From a virus, in the IMG/VR virus record IMGVR_UViG_3300022413_000027, positions 1 to 35,541 of that record: a DNA stretch of 35,541 nucleotides; one strand, given 5' to 3'. The notes under the pieces are model-generated. The model was not told where the DNA came from. It did not search any database and was given only the letters and a program-made list of their open reading frames with translations. The position numbers and the translations under genes are program-made. Below are positions 35,456-35,541 of the stretch, in pieces. The stretch's first letter is position 1. Each line of letters begins with the position of its first letter.

Positions 35456-35541
35456 CTAGTATCCAAGTACGCGGTTGATGATCGCTTCGTGTTGTTTGCT
35501 CTCGCCCGAGACATCGAGGCCTGCGTCGAGTAGCGCGTGGT
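35456..35541 (-). CDS. C-terminal part of a leftward gene cut by the window edge
   Basis: A minus-strand frame entering from the right edge codes for 27 full residues up to the TAG at 35458-35456 (HALLDAGLDVSGESKQHEAI and seven more). The amphipathic pattern and its position 13 bp upstream of the next gene's start, just before a good ribosome site, suggest the end of a real gene of the same operon. Nothing can be said of its function. Confidence 0.45.
   Translation of the reverse strand, partial: HALLDAGLDVSGESKQHEAIINRVLGY

Noticed and set aside
1-35541. tRNA genes, insertion sequences, att sites
   Set aside because: I saw no cloverleaf-type sequence, transposase or terminal inverted repeats; a tRNAscan or ISfinder run would settle it.

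Overview
The window is a contiguous block of a tailed-phage genome (free phage or prophage; the ends are not visible). It carries the late region of a contractile-tailed (myovirus-morphology) phage whose head and tail genes follow the order of Mu and its relatives: DUF935/gp29-type portal, gpI/Z-type protease-scaffold, gpT-type capsid, gp36, gpG, gp37, gp38-like, gpL sheath, tube, frameshifted tail chaperone, tape measure, gpN, gpP, gp45, gp46, gp47, gp48-like. The DNA is GC-rich with strong G/C preference in third codon positions. The spanin pair and M23 endolysin point to a Gram-negative (two-membrane) host. I cannot name the host; no transposase, integrase, repressor, replication gene or tRNA is visible here.

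Layout, plus strand. 1-1.6 kb: end of an upstream gene, a zinc-ribbon protein (possible small terminase), a C5-cytosine DNA methyltransferase whose whole length is overlapped by a second long reading frame, and an Ea22-like protein. 1.6-7.1 kb: terminase, portal, protease with nested scaffold, decoration protein and major capsid protein. 7.1-11.1 kb: connector, neck and tail-terminator genes, sheath and tube. 11.1-18.4 kb: frameshifted tail chaperone, tape measure and baseplate. 18.4-31.4 kb: about 13 kb of beta-rich fibre and adhesin-like genes, including a repeat-bearing fibre, a LamG/gp48 fusion protein and a possible SPOUT-fold enzyme set among the fibres. 31.4-33.5 kb: lysis genes (overlapping spanin pair, holin-like protein, terminator, M23 endolysin), interrupted by one minus-strand gene. 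33.9-35.5 kb: a leftward cluster of small genes, including a ribbon-helix-helix protein, which runs off the right end.

The genes are very tightly packed. Most junctions are TAATG or ATGA overlaps, which suggests translational coupling along long polycistronic messages. The only clear intrinsic terminator is at about 32.5 kb, after the holin-like gene. A strong hairpin without a U tract follows the capsid gene.

The most unusual feature is at 603-1319. The methyltransferase (motifs I, IV, VI, VIII and X intact) and a 232-codon +1-frame ORF occupy the same DNA almost end to end. The second ORF resembles a conserved phage protein type that I recognise from memory, and it owns the better-placed ribosome-binding site. 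This looks like a dual-coding gene. All functional calls are from reading the translated sequences and from memory of the families; no database search was run.
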